Notes under the pieces: model-generated
Told to the model about the DNA's origin: nothing
The model's database searches: none
What the model saw: only the letters and a program-made list of their open reading frames with translations
Shown here: positions 1 through 5,639 of the stretch, in pieces
Numbering within the stretch: position 1 is the first letter of the stretch
Layout of the letters: each line of letters begins with the position of its first letter
Source: Clostridiales bacterium
GTDB taxonomy: Bacteria > Bacillota > Clostridia > Tissierellales > Sedimentibacteraceae
Assembly (NCBI GenBank): GCA_003457065.1
Contig: DMJQ01000072.1
Span: forward strand, 20,053-25,691
DNA: 5,639 nucleotides
Direction of reading: 5' to 3'
Position numbers and translations under genes: made by a program

Positions 1-882
1 CATTGAATTTAATGACTGATGTTTACCCAGTATGTCGGCATGAAGCTCACCAAAGCTTTCATCATTCACCTTAAATGTTATCCCATCCAGGCTTTCGCTG
101 AATTCTTTAAGATACATCGTATTAAATTCCTTCATTCCGAATGTCTGTTTTCTTATGGCTGGTCTGATTTTAGTGTTTTTAACCGTCTTTTCAATTAACG
201 GATCATCCCCAAAGTAAATGAACAGCCCGTCATCTTTTATGCCAGCTACAATTTCAAGCTTTGCTTTTGCTATTTCCTCAATAGAAGGAAAATTGTCTAT
301 ATGGACAAGGCCAACACTGGTGATTATCCCCACATCAGGCTGTACCAGGTGTGTTAAAAAGTCTATTTCACCCTTTTTCTCCATTCCCATTTCTATTACT
401 GCCGCTTCGCAGTCCTCATCCAGACTTAAAAGCGTGTACGGAACTCCGATTTCTGTATTGTAGTTGCCCATGGTTTTTTGTGTTTTAAACTTTTGTGACA
501 ATATGGCAGCCGTTATGTCCTTTGTCGATGTCTTTCCGTTACTTCCGGTAACACCAACAATTTTTGTCTGCAATTTATTTCTGTAGAATAAAGCTAAATC
601 CTGCAGGCTCTTTATGGTATCATCGACTAAAAGCACTGCCACATCAGCAGGTGGATTAGGTTCATCCTTGTTCCACAGCGTTGCAACGGCGCCGTTCTTA
701 ATGGCATCGTTGATATAGCTGTGCCCGTTTGTCATCATTCCCTTTATGGGAACGAACAAATTATCTTTAGAAACCTTTCTTGAATCTATGCTTACACCAC
801 ATATGTATTTGTCCGAATCAAAACTGCCGATACAGTGAGCATTTAAAATTTCAGCTGCTTCATTTATTTTTATTCTTATCAT
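1..882 (-). CDS. murF: UDP-N-acetylmuramoyl-tripeptide--D-alanyl-D-alanine ligase, 3' end cut by window
   Basis: MurF is the cytoplasmic ATP-dependent ligase that adds D-Ala-D-Ala to UDP-MurNAc-tripeptide, the last soluble step of peptidoglycan precursor synthesis. The first 294 residues are visible; family members are about 450 residues, so roughly the last third lies beyond the left edge. The N-terminal UDP-binding domain carries SIDSRKV at 31-37. The central ATPase domain has the P-loop GVTGSNGKTSTKD at 110-122, the MurF-typical MGNYNTEIGVP at 138-148, AVIEMGM at 161-167, a PDVGIITSVGLVHI stretch at 182-195, and IAKAKLEI at 204-211, which includes the lysine region carbamylated in Mur ligases. 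ILGKHQ near 284-289 starts the linker to the third domain. The start at 882 is chosen because GAAAGGG (889-895) lies 6 nt upstream; an in-frame ATG at 897 would overlap that site. NYNTEIGVP and the absence of MurE-type signatures favour MurF over MurE. A promoter is proposed at 1053-1081. Confidence 0.95.
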   Translation of the reverse strand, partial: MIRIKINEAAEILNAHCIGSFDSDKYICGVSIDSRKVSKDNLFVPIKGMMTNGHSYINDAIKNGAVATLWNKDEPNPPADVAVLLVDDTIKSLQDLALFYRNKLQTKIVGVTGSNGKTSTKDITAAILSQKFKTQKTMGNYNTEIGVPYTLLSLDEDCEAAVIEMGMEKKGEIDFLTHLVQPDVGIITSVGLVHIDNFPSIEEIAKAKLEIVAGIKDDGLFIYFGDDPLIEKTVKNTKIRPAIRKQTFGMKEFNTMYLKEFSESLDGITFKVNDESFGELHADILGKHQSLNSM

Positions 883-888
883 TTGTAT

Positions 889-895
889 CCCTTTC
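889..895 (-). promoter_or_regulatory. ribosome binding site of murF
   Basis: On the minus strand GAAAGGG ends 6 nt before the ATG at 882. It decides the murF start: an in-frame ATG at 897 would overlap this site and has no comparable purine-rich site of its own. Confidence 0.7.
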
Positions 896-912
896 ATTTA
901 TTATCAAAATGT

Positions 913-1033
913 AGGCTGTTGAAAAAGTTCATCCTGCAAGGCGCAGTCGTGAAGGCTTCGGTCGCTTGTACAGAAATATGTTAGAATTGACTGCCTGAAC
1001 GGGCAGCAAAGCAGGCAACTTTTTCATCGGTCT
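913..1033. repeat. MITE-like palindromic element in the murF leader
   Basis: The 121-bp segment is bounded by 17-bp terminal inverted repeats, AGGCTGTTGAAAAAGTT at 913-929 and the complement of AGACCGATGAAAAAGTT at 1017-1033, which match at 14 of 17 positions, including 10 contiguous bases. The palindrome continues inward with CCTGC (933-937) against GCAGG (1011-1015) and GCAGTC (943-948) against GACTGC (989-994). A small side hairpin, CTGCC/GGCAG, lies near 991-1006. The segment is visibly richer in G+C than the A+T-rich DNA on either side and holds no gene. I see no clear target-site duplication. The shape (short, terminal inverted repeats, non-coding, foldable) fits a non-autonomous insertion or a dispersed palindromic repeat. 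Its copy number in the genome cannot be seen here. Confidence 0.6.
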
Positions 1034-1052
1034 GAATTAATTTTATTAATTA

Positions 1053-1081
1053 ATTATATTGTAATTCCCCAACATAATCAA
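1053..1081 (-). promoter_or_regulatory. candidate sigma-A promoter of murF
   Basis: On the minus strand a -35 box TTGATT (1076-1081, 4 of 6 consensus bases) is separated by exactly 17 nt from a perfect -10 box TATAAT (1053-1058). Transcription would begin near 1046, giving a leader of about 165 nt before the murF ATG at 882. That leader contains the whole palindromic element at 913-1033. This is a consensus match only. Confidence 0.6.
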
Positions 1082-1084
1082 CAG

Positions 1085-1118
1085 AAAAAAAAACCAGTTG
1101 ATTAATATTCGGCCTGGC
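1085..1118 (-). terminator. weak intrinsic-terminator-like hairpin with T9 tail
   Basis: On the minus strand CCAG (1114-1117) can pair with CTGG (1094-1097) across a 16-nt loop; a G-U wobble may extend the stem, and nine T (1085-1093) follow at once. The T-run is convincing but the stem is short. It lies downstream of the lipoprotein gene and directly upstream of the proposed murF -35 box, which is a sensible place to insulate the two units. Confidence 0.35.
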
Positions 1119-1279
1119 AGTACTTAAAATTCTAAATTATGACATAATCATCATAATTACAAGAAACTTATAAATTTATTTTTTTAAAGATCAGAATACT
1201 TCACCGGCAGGGAAGTTGTGTCATCCGACTCAGCACCAAGCTCCCATCTATGTAAATATGAATATCCACTAATCCTAAA
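1119..1279. other. intergenic tract with no supported gene
   Basis: The half nearer murF (about 1119-1190) is plain A+T-rich DNA in which I see nothing definite. The half nearer the lipoprotein gene (about 1190-1279) is more G+C-rich. It contains a small inverted repeat, ACTTC (1198-1202) against GAAGT (1212-1216), and on the minus strand a possible interrupted stem pairing GGGA (about 1243) with TCCC (about 1209). On the minus strand one frame stays open from the end of the lipoprotein gene through the hairpin at 1280-1332 to a TAA at 1184-1186, about 60 codons, with no usable start codon upstream. This may be a coding relic or chance; I cannot assign it to a family. Confidence 0.3.
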
Positions 1280-1332
1280 GGACGCCGAAGACTTGCTCTT
1301 GATGAACTCATCAAGCCAAGTCTTCGGCGTCC
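1280..1332. repeat. 53-nt near-perfect hairpin (16-bp outer arms)
   Basis: The arms at 1280-1295 and 1317-1332 (GGACGCCGAAGACTTG and its complement) pair perfectly over 16 bp. After a small CT/C internal loop a second stem forms between CTTGATG (1298-1304) and CATCAAG (1309-1315), closed by a 4-nt loop. It starts about 40 nt after the lipoprotein stop, so a terminator role is plausible. On the minus strand, however, only TTT follows the stem, and on the plus strand there is no T-run immediately after it, so it is not a textbook intrinsic terminator. Other possibilities are a transcript-stabilising 3' hairpin or a dispersed palindromic repeat. Confidence 0.75.
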
Positions 1333-1373
1333 ATGTGACAGTTTGTATTTCTATGCAGCAGTACTTTTTTATT

Positions 1374-2792
1374 TTATTTTTCTATTGTTGCCGTTGATAA
1401 TTCGTCGTTTTGAACAAAATCTACTTTATATCCAAGCTTTTCAAAATCTCTTATTTTTACCATTGTGGTATCATCAACTAATACGCCTGTCATATCAATT
1501 TTTTCACTGCCACTTACCACATATGCCTTTTGGGTTTCATTGTCCCACTGAACTTCTTCTCCGAATGATTCGCCGATGTATCTTAAAGGAAGATACAATC
1601 TGCCATCAATTATCACATACGGCTGATAATCCCACTCTGTTTTTCCGTCCATCCTGTACTTGCTGACATCGGCATCAGAGTCTTCGGGATACCAGTTTAA
1701 TTCGATTTTATTCATCGGATTAATTTCATTTTGAATAATATCATACTTATTTTCAACTTCATCTAAAGTTATGGACTTTGCTGAAATTGATGTTCTCTCA
1801 ATATCAACAGGAGTTATTTCTGTGCTTGTATTGAGATTTGCCGCAATTACATCCTTAACTGTCAGCTCACCTTGAATATTCTGCACATAAGAATTACCTT
1901 TTTTGCTGATTTCATCTTTAAACTTGCTTCCTGCAATCATGTCTTCGTATGTTTTAAATTCTCCTGACTCCATAAACAATACTGCTTTGTCCACAAAGTC
2001 ATAAAATTCCTGGCGGCCTTCTTTTAATTCAGAAATGAATGCCTCTTTGTCGTCTTCTGTGACACCTTCAGATTCCTGAATGTTCATGTCGTCATATATG
2101 TTTTCAAAGTAATTTACAGTTTCATCAAAAACAAGAGCCTTGTTTTCGCTTACATACTTAATCAGTCTTTCGATAAAAGCCACAGCACCTTCAGATGTCA
2201 GTTCTATCGCATAACCGTTGTTTGTTTTAGTTACCAGCTTGGTATCAAATCCTTTAAAAGCTGATGTTAAATAATCCATCGCGCTATCATACATGTCCTT
2301 GTAGCTTGATTCATCCACCACGCTGTAATCTTCGCTCATGTCGTATATTAAAATATATTCTGCGTCTTTTAATTCAACATTGTATAATTTATCGATAACC
2401 TTCGCATTTTCCTGAGTTCCGTTGTACTTCTCCTCAAGTTTTATTATTTCCAATATTGCATTTTTGGAAACATACATCTTATTGCCGTCCATTATAAACT
2501 TAATTGGATGCTCATTTTCCATATCATTGAATTTAAACATGACCTCCATGTCCATATACATTGAATTTAAATTTTCTATATTCGCTGTACCTTCCATACT
2601 TAAATCAATGTTGTAATCATCCTCGGAAACGCCTGATACTTTCAGCTGTGTGCTGTTGCTGAATTTGTATTGTGTTATGCTGCCTATCTCCTTCGATAAT
2701 TTCAAATAACCTAATTCATTTGTGCCGCACCCTGTAAGCGTTAAAATTAACATGAGTCCGACCAGCAATAAGCTGATTGCTCTTTTAGCCAT
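1374..2792 (-). CDS. lipoprotein with C-terminal stalk (copper amine oxidase N-like) domain
   Basis: This is a predicted lipid-anchored surface protein of 472 residues; its function is not known. The N-terminus is a type II signal peptide: MAKR, a hydrophobic core, and the lipobox LTGC with the lipidated cysteine at 22. Residues of about 23-180 alternate polar and hydrophobic positions and look beta-rich (for example MYMDMEVMFKF and IKFIMDGNKMYVS). Residues of about 180-320 are more helical and acidic. The last 85 or so residues match the stalk or copper-amine-oxidase-N-like module of Clostridia and relatives, with IIDGRLYLPLRYIGESFG and VQWDNETQKAYV, followed by a degenerate second half (MVKIRDFEKLGYKVDF). 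Such modules are usually extracellular, next to the cell wall. The start at 2792 is preferred over an in-frame ATG at 2843 because TAAGGAG sits 7 nt upstream and the signal peptide then begins normally. It is separated from lrgB by 119 nt containing a candidate promoter, so it is probably its own unit. Confidence 0.88.
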   Translation of the reverse strand: MAKRAISLLLVGLMLILTLTGCGTNELGYLKLSKEIGSITQYKFSNSTQLKVSGVSEDDYNIDLSMEGTANIENLNSMYMDMEVMFKFNDMENEHPIKFIMDGNKMYVSKNAILEIIKLEEKYNGTQENAKVIDKLYNVELKDAEYILIYDMSEDYSVVDESSYKDMYDSAMDYLTSAFKGFDTKLVTKTNNGYAIELTSEGAVAFIERLIKYVSENKALVFDETVNYFENIYDDMNIQESEGVTEDDKEAFISELKEGRQEFYDFVDKAVLFMESGEFKTYEDMIAGSKFKDEISKKGNSYVQNIQGELTVKDVIAANLNTSTEITPVDIERTSISAKSITLDEVENKYDIIQNEINPMNKIELNWYPEDSDADVSKYRMDGKTEWDYQPYVIIDGRLYLPLRYIGESFGEEVQWDNETQKAYVVSGSEKIDMTGVLVDDTTMVKIRDFEKLGYKVDFVQNDELSTATIEK

Positions 2793-2799
2793 ATTCTCT

Positions 2800-2806
2800 C
2801 TCCTTA
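2800..2806 (-). promoter_or_regulatory. ribosome binding site of the lipoprotein gene
   Basis: On the minus strand TAAGGAG ends 7 nt before the ATG at 2792. It decides the start: the longer reading from 2843 would add 17 residues before the signal peptide and would begin within the proposed -10 region. Confidence 0.8.
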
Positions 2807-2844
2807 TTTCCTTTTCTGTTAATATCGCCTGCTGCATCATCATT

Positions 2845-2873
2845 ATTTTACTACACTTCCATATATACTACAA
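2845..2873 (-). promoter_or_regulatory. candidate promoter of the lipoprotein gene
   Basis: On the minus strand a -35-like TTGTAG (2868-2873, 3 of 6 consensus bases) is followed after 17 nt by TAAAAT (2845-2850, 5 of 6). Transcription would start near 2838, about 45 nt before the ATG at 2792. The weak -35 and the A+T-rich setting keep confidence moderate; read-through from lrgB is also possible because I see no strong terminator between the genes. Confidence 0.4.
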
Positions 2874-2911
2874 CATAAATATACATTTTCATTAGAATTT
2901 GAATTATAATG

Positions 2912-3604
2912 CTATAAAAAATTTGCAAATGTAGGAGCAAGAGCAACCGTCAGAAGCCCTGAAACAGCAATTGACAGGCTGCTCATAGCTCCCTGAACTT
3001 CTCCAAGTTCAAGTGCTTTCGCTGTTCCTATGGCATGGGATGATGTACCGAGTGCAAGACCTACAGAAATAGGATTTTTTATTTTAAACAGCCTGCACAC
3101 TCCTTCTCCCATAACATTTCCTGATATCCCCGTCAAAACTATGACTGCAACCGTGATGGTGTTTATGCCGCCAAGTTCCTCCGAAACAGCAATCCCTATT
3201 GCCGTTGTAATGGATTTAGGAAGCAGTGTAACATAAAGTTCATGTGACAGTTTGAATAACACAGATAAAACTAAAATGCTCAACAGACTTGTTAAAACAC
3301 CCGTCAGAATACCAATCATTATAGCCTTAAAATTCTTTTTAAGCAGATCAAGCTGCTGATATAATGGGATTGCAAGGCATACCGTCGCAGGAGTTAAAAA
3401 ATAACTTATATATTTTCCGCCATGACTGTAACTTTCATAATCTATATCAAATGTTATAAGAAATGCAATCACAAGCACTATGGAAACAAGCAGCGGATTT
3501 AAAATACTCAATTTAAACTTTTTCTTCAGCTGAATTCCGGCAATATATGCTAACAAGCTTACAGCTACACCAAAATAAACTGAATTGCTCATTACTTCTT
3601 TCAT
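2912..3604 (-). CDS. lrgB: LrgB family membrane protein, probable carboxylate transporter subunit
   Basis: LrgB/CidB/YohK-family integral membrane protein of 230 residues, the usual full length. It is mostly hydrophobic, with several predicted membrane spans (about 8-25, 34-52, 65-83, 95-118, 148-165, 205-225). Family signatures are LTPATVCLAIPLY (70-82), LLPKSITTAIGI (127-138) and GTSSHAIGTAKALELGE (186-202). It should act with the LrgA protein encoded just upstream. The pair was first described as holin/antiholin-like and linked to murein hydrolase control and lysis. Homologous pairs import pyruvate in Bacillus and Streptococcus, and the plant plastid fusion PLGG1 moves glycolate and glycerate. 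Its place behind a 2-hydroxyacid dehydrogenase favours transport here (inference). The start overlaps the lrgA stop as ATGA, implying translational coupling; there is no strong Shine-Dalgarno of its own. An ATG at codon 5 is an alternative start. Confidence 0.93.
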   Translation of the reverse strand: MKEVMSNSVYFGVAVSLLAYIAGIQLKKKFKLSILNPLLVSIVLVIAFLITFDIDYESYSHGGKYISYFLTPATVCLAIPLYQQLDLLKKNFKAIMIGILTGVLTSLLSILVLSVLFKLSHELYVTLLPKSITTAIGIAVSEELGGINTITVAVIVLTGISGNVMGEGVCRLFKIKNPISVGLALGTSSHAIGTAKALELGEVQGAMSSLSIAVSGLLTVALAPTFANFL

Positions 3605-3960
3605 ACTTCTTCGCCCTCATCCTTCTTTAAAATAAAATCCGTTATTTTGCCGGTAGCTGCCATGACAAGTACCGTTGTAAGCAGTGTTATGATTATCATC
3701 GGAATCACTATATGAAGCACGTCCTTCCAGATTGTTATCAACCCCACTGCAGCAGGCATGAACATTATCGGCATTACATCCAGGAGCAGGTCTCCTGCTG
3801 ATTTAACCTGTTCAAGTTTTATAATCTTTGTTTTTAAGCATATAAACATTAGCAATAAGCCGTATATGCTTGCCGGAATGGGCAATGGTATAAATTTATA
3901 CAAAACTTCCCCTACGAAAGTTATTATAAATATAATAACCAGTTGAAAAATATAATTCAT
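3601..3960 (-). CDS. lrgA: CidA/LrgA family membrane protein, probable carboxylate transporter subunit
   Basis: Small integral membrane protein of 119 residues with about four predicted spans (roughly 3-20, 28-43, 58-77, 82-103) and a charged tail (KKDEGEEV). The CidA/LrgA family signatures are PLPIPASIYGLLLM (25-38) and MPIMFMPAAVGLI (63-75). It is expected to form a complex with LrgB, whose gene overlaps its stop codon by 4 nt. The start at 3960 lies 9 nt after the glcD stop and is preceded by AAGAGG (3966-3971), 5 nt away, which overlaps that stop. This spacing makes lrgAB part of the etfA-glcD operon rather than a separate unit. Whether the pair imports lactate, glycolate or pyruvate, or acts in lysis control, cannot be read from sequence; the operon points to transport. 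No LytTR-type control region is possible in the 9-nt gap, unlike classical LytSR-controlled lrgAB. Confidence 0.92.
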   Translation of the reverse strand: MNYIFQLVIIFIITFVGEVLYKFIPLPIPASIYGLLLMFICLKTKIIKLEQVKSAGDLLLDVMPIMFMPAAVGLITIWKDVLHIVIPMIIITLLTTVLVMAATGKITDFILKKDEGEEV

Positions 3961-3969
3961 GACGGCCTC

Positions 3970-5373
3970 TTATATCTGACATACTTTGTGAGGATTCAGT
4001 ATGTTTTTAGGATCAAAGGCTTCTTTTATGCCATTCATTAAATTCACAATTTCGGGATCCAGTGAAGCCATCAGGTAAGATTTCTTCGCATAGCCGATTC
4101 CATGTTCTCCCGACACCTGTCCATTCAAATCTCTTGCTTTATTATAAATTTTGTCCATTGCTTCTGTCATTCTTTTTTGCCATTCCTCTTCGCTTAAATC
4201 ATCTTTCAGTACATATGCATGAAGGTTTCCGTCACCCGCATGCCCAAAACTTTTTATGCGTATATTTACTTCTTTATATAAATTGTGAATATACTCCACC
4301 ATTTCATTAACCGAACTTCTCGGCACAACCACATCCACTTCGTCCATATATGTCGTAGACCCTTTTATTGCTTCAAGAAAAGCTCCTCTTGCTTTCCATA
4401 TTGATTCCTCCCTTTCGGTTGTATTCGAAATCAATATGTCAATTGCGCCTTGCTGCAGGCATATCTGTGCCACGCTGTCATATGCTTTTTCAATTTCTTC
4501 CGTTGAATTTCCGTCAAATTTAAGCAGTAAATACGCATCTGCACTGTTATCCGGGAACTTCTTGCCTAAATATTTTTCAGCGTCAATTATAACTTCTCTC
4601 TGCATAAATTCAATCGCTGTAGGAATTGATTTTGATTTAACTATCAAAGGCACCGTCCCGATTGCCTGCTCCAATGTTGGAAATGGAATCAGGAGACTGA
4701 TTGCCTTTTTAGGCAGCGGGATCAATTTTAAAACAGCTTTTGTAATTATTCCAAGAGTTCCTTCCGAGCCCACCATCAAATCTTTCAATGCGTAGCCTGT
4801 GCTGTTTTTAACAACCTTTCCGCCAAGCTCAACGACTTTTCCGTTTGGCAGAACCACTTCAAGCCCTCTCACATAGTCTCTTGTGACACCATATTTGACG
4901 GCTCTCATTCCACCGGCATTCGTGCTTATGTTTCCTCCGATTGTAGCCGATTTTTCGCCCGGATCCGGAGGATAGAACAAATCCCTTTCTTCCACGTAAG
5001 CAGCAATTTCCATCAGCAGAACTCCAGGCTCCACGGTTAAAGTCAAATTGGTTTCATCAAGCTCCAGAAAATGATTCATAAGAGTTGTGTCAATCATGAT
5101 TCCGTGTTCCATAGCCACAGAAGCGCCGACCAGTCCGGTTCCCGAACCCCTCGGCGTAACCGGTATATTATTGTCATAAGCATATTTCATTATTTTCGAA
5201 ATTTCCTCGGTAGAAGTTACTTTAACCACTGCATCAGGATAGCTTGTAGTATCGCTCAGCTCATCGTGGCTGTATTCTTCATTAATACAATCTCCGAAAA
5301 GAATTCTTTCAGGATCATTTATAATACTCTGTATATATCTCAAATCTCCCTGATCTAATTTCTTGTAGCTCAT
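3970..5373 (-). CDS. glcD: FAD-linked 2-hydroxyacid dehydrogenase (GlcD family; probable ETF-linked D-lactate dehydrogenase)
   Basis: Flavoprotein of 467 residues, the normal length for GlcD/LctD-type enzymes that oxidise D-2-hydroxyacids such as lactate or glycolate to the 2-oxoacid. The N-terminal PCMH-type FAD-binding domain (about 40-220) carries [11 protein letters not shown] (74-84), [14 protein letters not shown] (135-148), [19 protein letters not shown] (150-168) and [16 protein letters not shown] (202-217). The C-terminal FAD-oxidase domain (about 225-465) has [11 protein letters not shown] (378-388), [11 protein letters not shown] (421-431) and [12 protein letters not shown] (453-464); the histidines in HAGDGNLH and SGEHGIG are the usual active-site or metal-binding positions. 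There is no fused Fe-S domain. The gene starts 2 nt after the etfA stop, with GGGAGG (5381-5386) 7 nt upstream of the ATG. Together with EtfAB this is the make-up of the confurcating lactate dehydrogenase of acetogens, so ETF is the likely electron acceptor. Glycolate or 2-hydroxyglutarate remain possible substrates. Confidence 0.93.
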   Translation of the reverse strand: MSYKKLDQGDLRYIQSIINDPERILFGDCINEEYSHDELSDTTSYPDAVVKVTSTEEISKIMKYAYDNNIPVTPRGSGTGLVGASVAMEHGIMIDTTLMNHFLELDETNLTLTVEPGVLLMEIAAYVEERDLFYPPDPGEKSATIGGNISTNAGGMRAVKYGVTRDYVRGLEVVLPNGKVVELGGKVVKNSTGYALKDLMVGSEGTLGIITKAVLKLIPLPKKAISLLIPFPTLEQAIGTVPLIVKSKSIPTAIEFMQREVIIDAEKYLGKKFPDNSADAYLLLKFDGNSTEEIEKAYDSVAQICLQQGAIDILISNTTEREESIWKARGAFLEAIKGSTTYMDEVDVVVPRSSVNEMVEYIHNLYKEVNIRIKSFGHAGDGNLHAYVLKDDLSEEEWQKRMTEAMDKIYNKARDLNGQVSGEHGIGYAKKSYLMASLDPEIVNLMNGIKEAFDPKNILNPHKVCQI

Positions 5374-5375
5374 CC

Positions 5376-5639
5376 TTATACCTCCCTGCCTGATTTTATT
5401 TTCTCGATTAATTCCGGAATAATCTCATACAAATCTCCTACCAGCCCATAGTGAGCAGTTTTAAAAATCTGAGCATTTTCATCCTTATTAATCGCTATTA
5501 TCTGCTCGGCATTATTCATGCCTGCCACAAACTGAATCGCACCTGATACTCCGCATGTGATTATCAACCTTGGTCTGACTGTTCTTCCACTTAGCCCGAC
5601 CTGGCGTTTTGCCTCGATCCACCCCGCTTCGGCCATTGT
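5376..5639 (-). CDS. etfA: electron transfer flavoprotein alpha subunit, C-terminal end (5' cut by window)
   Basis: Only the last 87 residues are visible; the reading frame stays open to the right edge, so the ATG at 5636 is an internal methionine (it falls just before the conserved AGWI). EtfA binds FAD at its C-terminal domain and, with EtfB, passes electrons between a flavin dehydrogenase and another carrier. Signatures seen are [37 protein letters not shown] and [12 protein letters not shown], all in the FAD-binding half. The position usually occupied by His in GAIQHLAGM is Phe here. The gene ends 2 nt before glcD, which makes the two an operon and suggests a dedicated ETF for the dehydrogenase. 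By analogy with LctB-LctC-LctD, etfB should lie just beyond the right edge. Whether the N-terminus carries the extra ferredoxin-like domain of lactate-type EtfA cannot be seen. Confidence 0.95.
   Translation of the reverse strand, partial: TMAEAGWIEAKRQVGLSGRTVRPRLIITCGVSGAIQFVAGMNNAEQIIAINKDENAQIFKTAHYGLVGDLYEIIPELIEKIKSGREV

Noticed and set aside
1217..1240. Minus-strand GGTGCTGAGTCGG resembling the tail of a Cas9 tracrRNA
   Set aside because: The stretch does not form the short GGCACC/GGTGC-type hairpin, has no T-tail, and there is no CRISPR array or cas gene in the window; the likeness is probably chance.
883..1373. tRNA, rRNA, T-box or known riboswitch in the murF leader
   Set aside because: I looked for a T-box motif, tRNA-like cloverleaf and common riboswitch cores on both strands and saw none; the structure present is explained by the palindromic element and the hairpin.
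1343..1666. Plus-strand open frame opposite the lipoprotein C-terminus
   Set aside because: It lies antisense to the conserved stalk-domain codons, has no ribosome binding site I can see, and its translation shows no recognisable family.
2793..2843. A longer start for the lipoprotein, 17 residues upstream at 2843
   Set aside because: It would place a charged, non-hydrophobic stretch before the signal peptide, has no well-spaced ribosome binding site and overlaps the proposed -10 region; the ATG at 2792 has TAAGGAG 7 nt upstream.
2891..2910. Inverted repeat ATTAGAATT/AATTATAAT just after lrgB as a terminator
   Set aside because: The arms are entirely A+T apart from one base and contain a mismatch, the loop is only 2 nt, and no T-run follows on the minus strand.

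Overview
The window looks like a chromosomal segment of a low-G+C, anaerobic Firmicute, most likely in the Clostridia. This is an inference from the A+T-rich intergenic DNA, the strong AGGAGG-type ribosome binding sites, the Firmicutes-like MurF, the 'stalk domain' lipoprotein, and an ETF/GlcD pair of the kind used by anaerobes for lactate oxidation. Every gene I can support is on the minus strand, so transcription runs from the right edge to the left edge.

Right part (5639 to 2912): a tightly packed operon, read in the order etfA (C-terminal end only) - glcD-type FAD-linked 2-hydroxyacid dehydrogenase - lrgA - lrgB. The gaps are 2 nt, 9 nt and a 4-nt ATGA overlap. The first two genes match the arrangement of electron-confurcating lactate dehydrogenases (LctBCD of Acetobacterium woodii), in which ETF and a GlcD-like flavoprotein together couple lactate oxidation to NAD+. 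Where that type of operon carries a lactate permease, this one has LrgAB. LrgAB was once described only as a holin/antiholin-like pair, but relatives transport small carboxylates: pyruvate in Bacillus and Streptococcus, and glycolate/glycerate for the plant plastid fusion protein PLGG1. The simplest reading is an uptake-plus-oxidation module for a 2-hydroxyacid such as lactate or glycolate.

Middle part (2873 to 1374): a monocistronic-looking gene with its own candidate promoter. It encodes a 472-residue lipoprotein with a clear lipobox, a poorly characterised central region and a C-terminal copper-amine-oxidase-N-like 'stalk' domain.

Left intergenic region (1373 to 883): about 490 bp without a supported gene, but rich in structure. 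Moving in the direction of transcription it holds a 53-nt hairpin with perfect 16-bp outer arms, a more G+C-rich tract of unknown origin, a weak terminator-like hairpin with nine T, a good sigma-A-type promoter (TTGATT-17-TATAAT), and a 121-bp MITE-like element with 17-bp terminal inverted repeats. The element lies wholly between that promoter and murF, so it should be transcribed as part of the murF leader.

Left edge (882 to 1): the N-terminal 294 residues of MurF, the D-Ala-D-Ala-adding enzyme of peptidoglycan synthesis, cut by the window edge.
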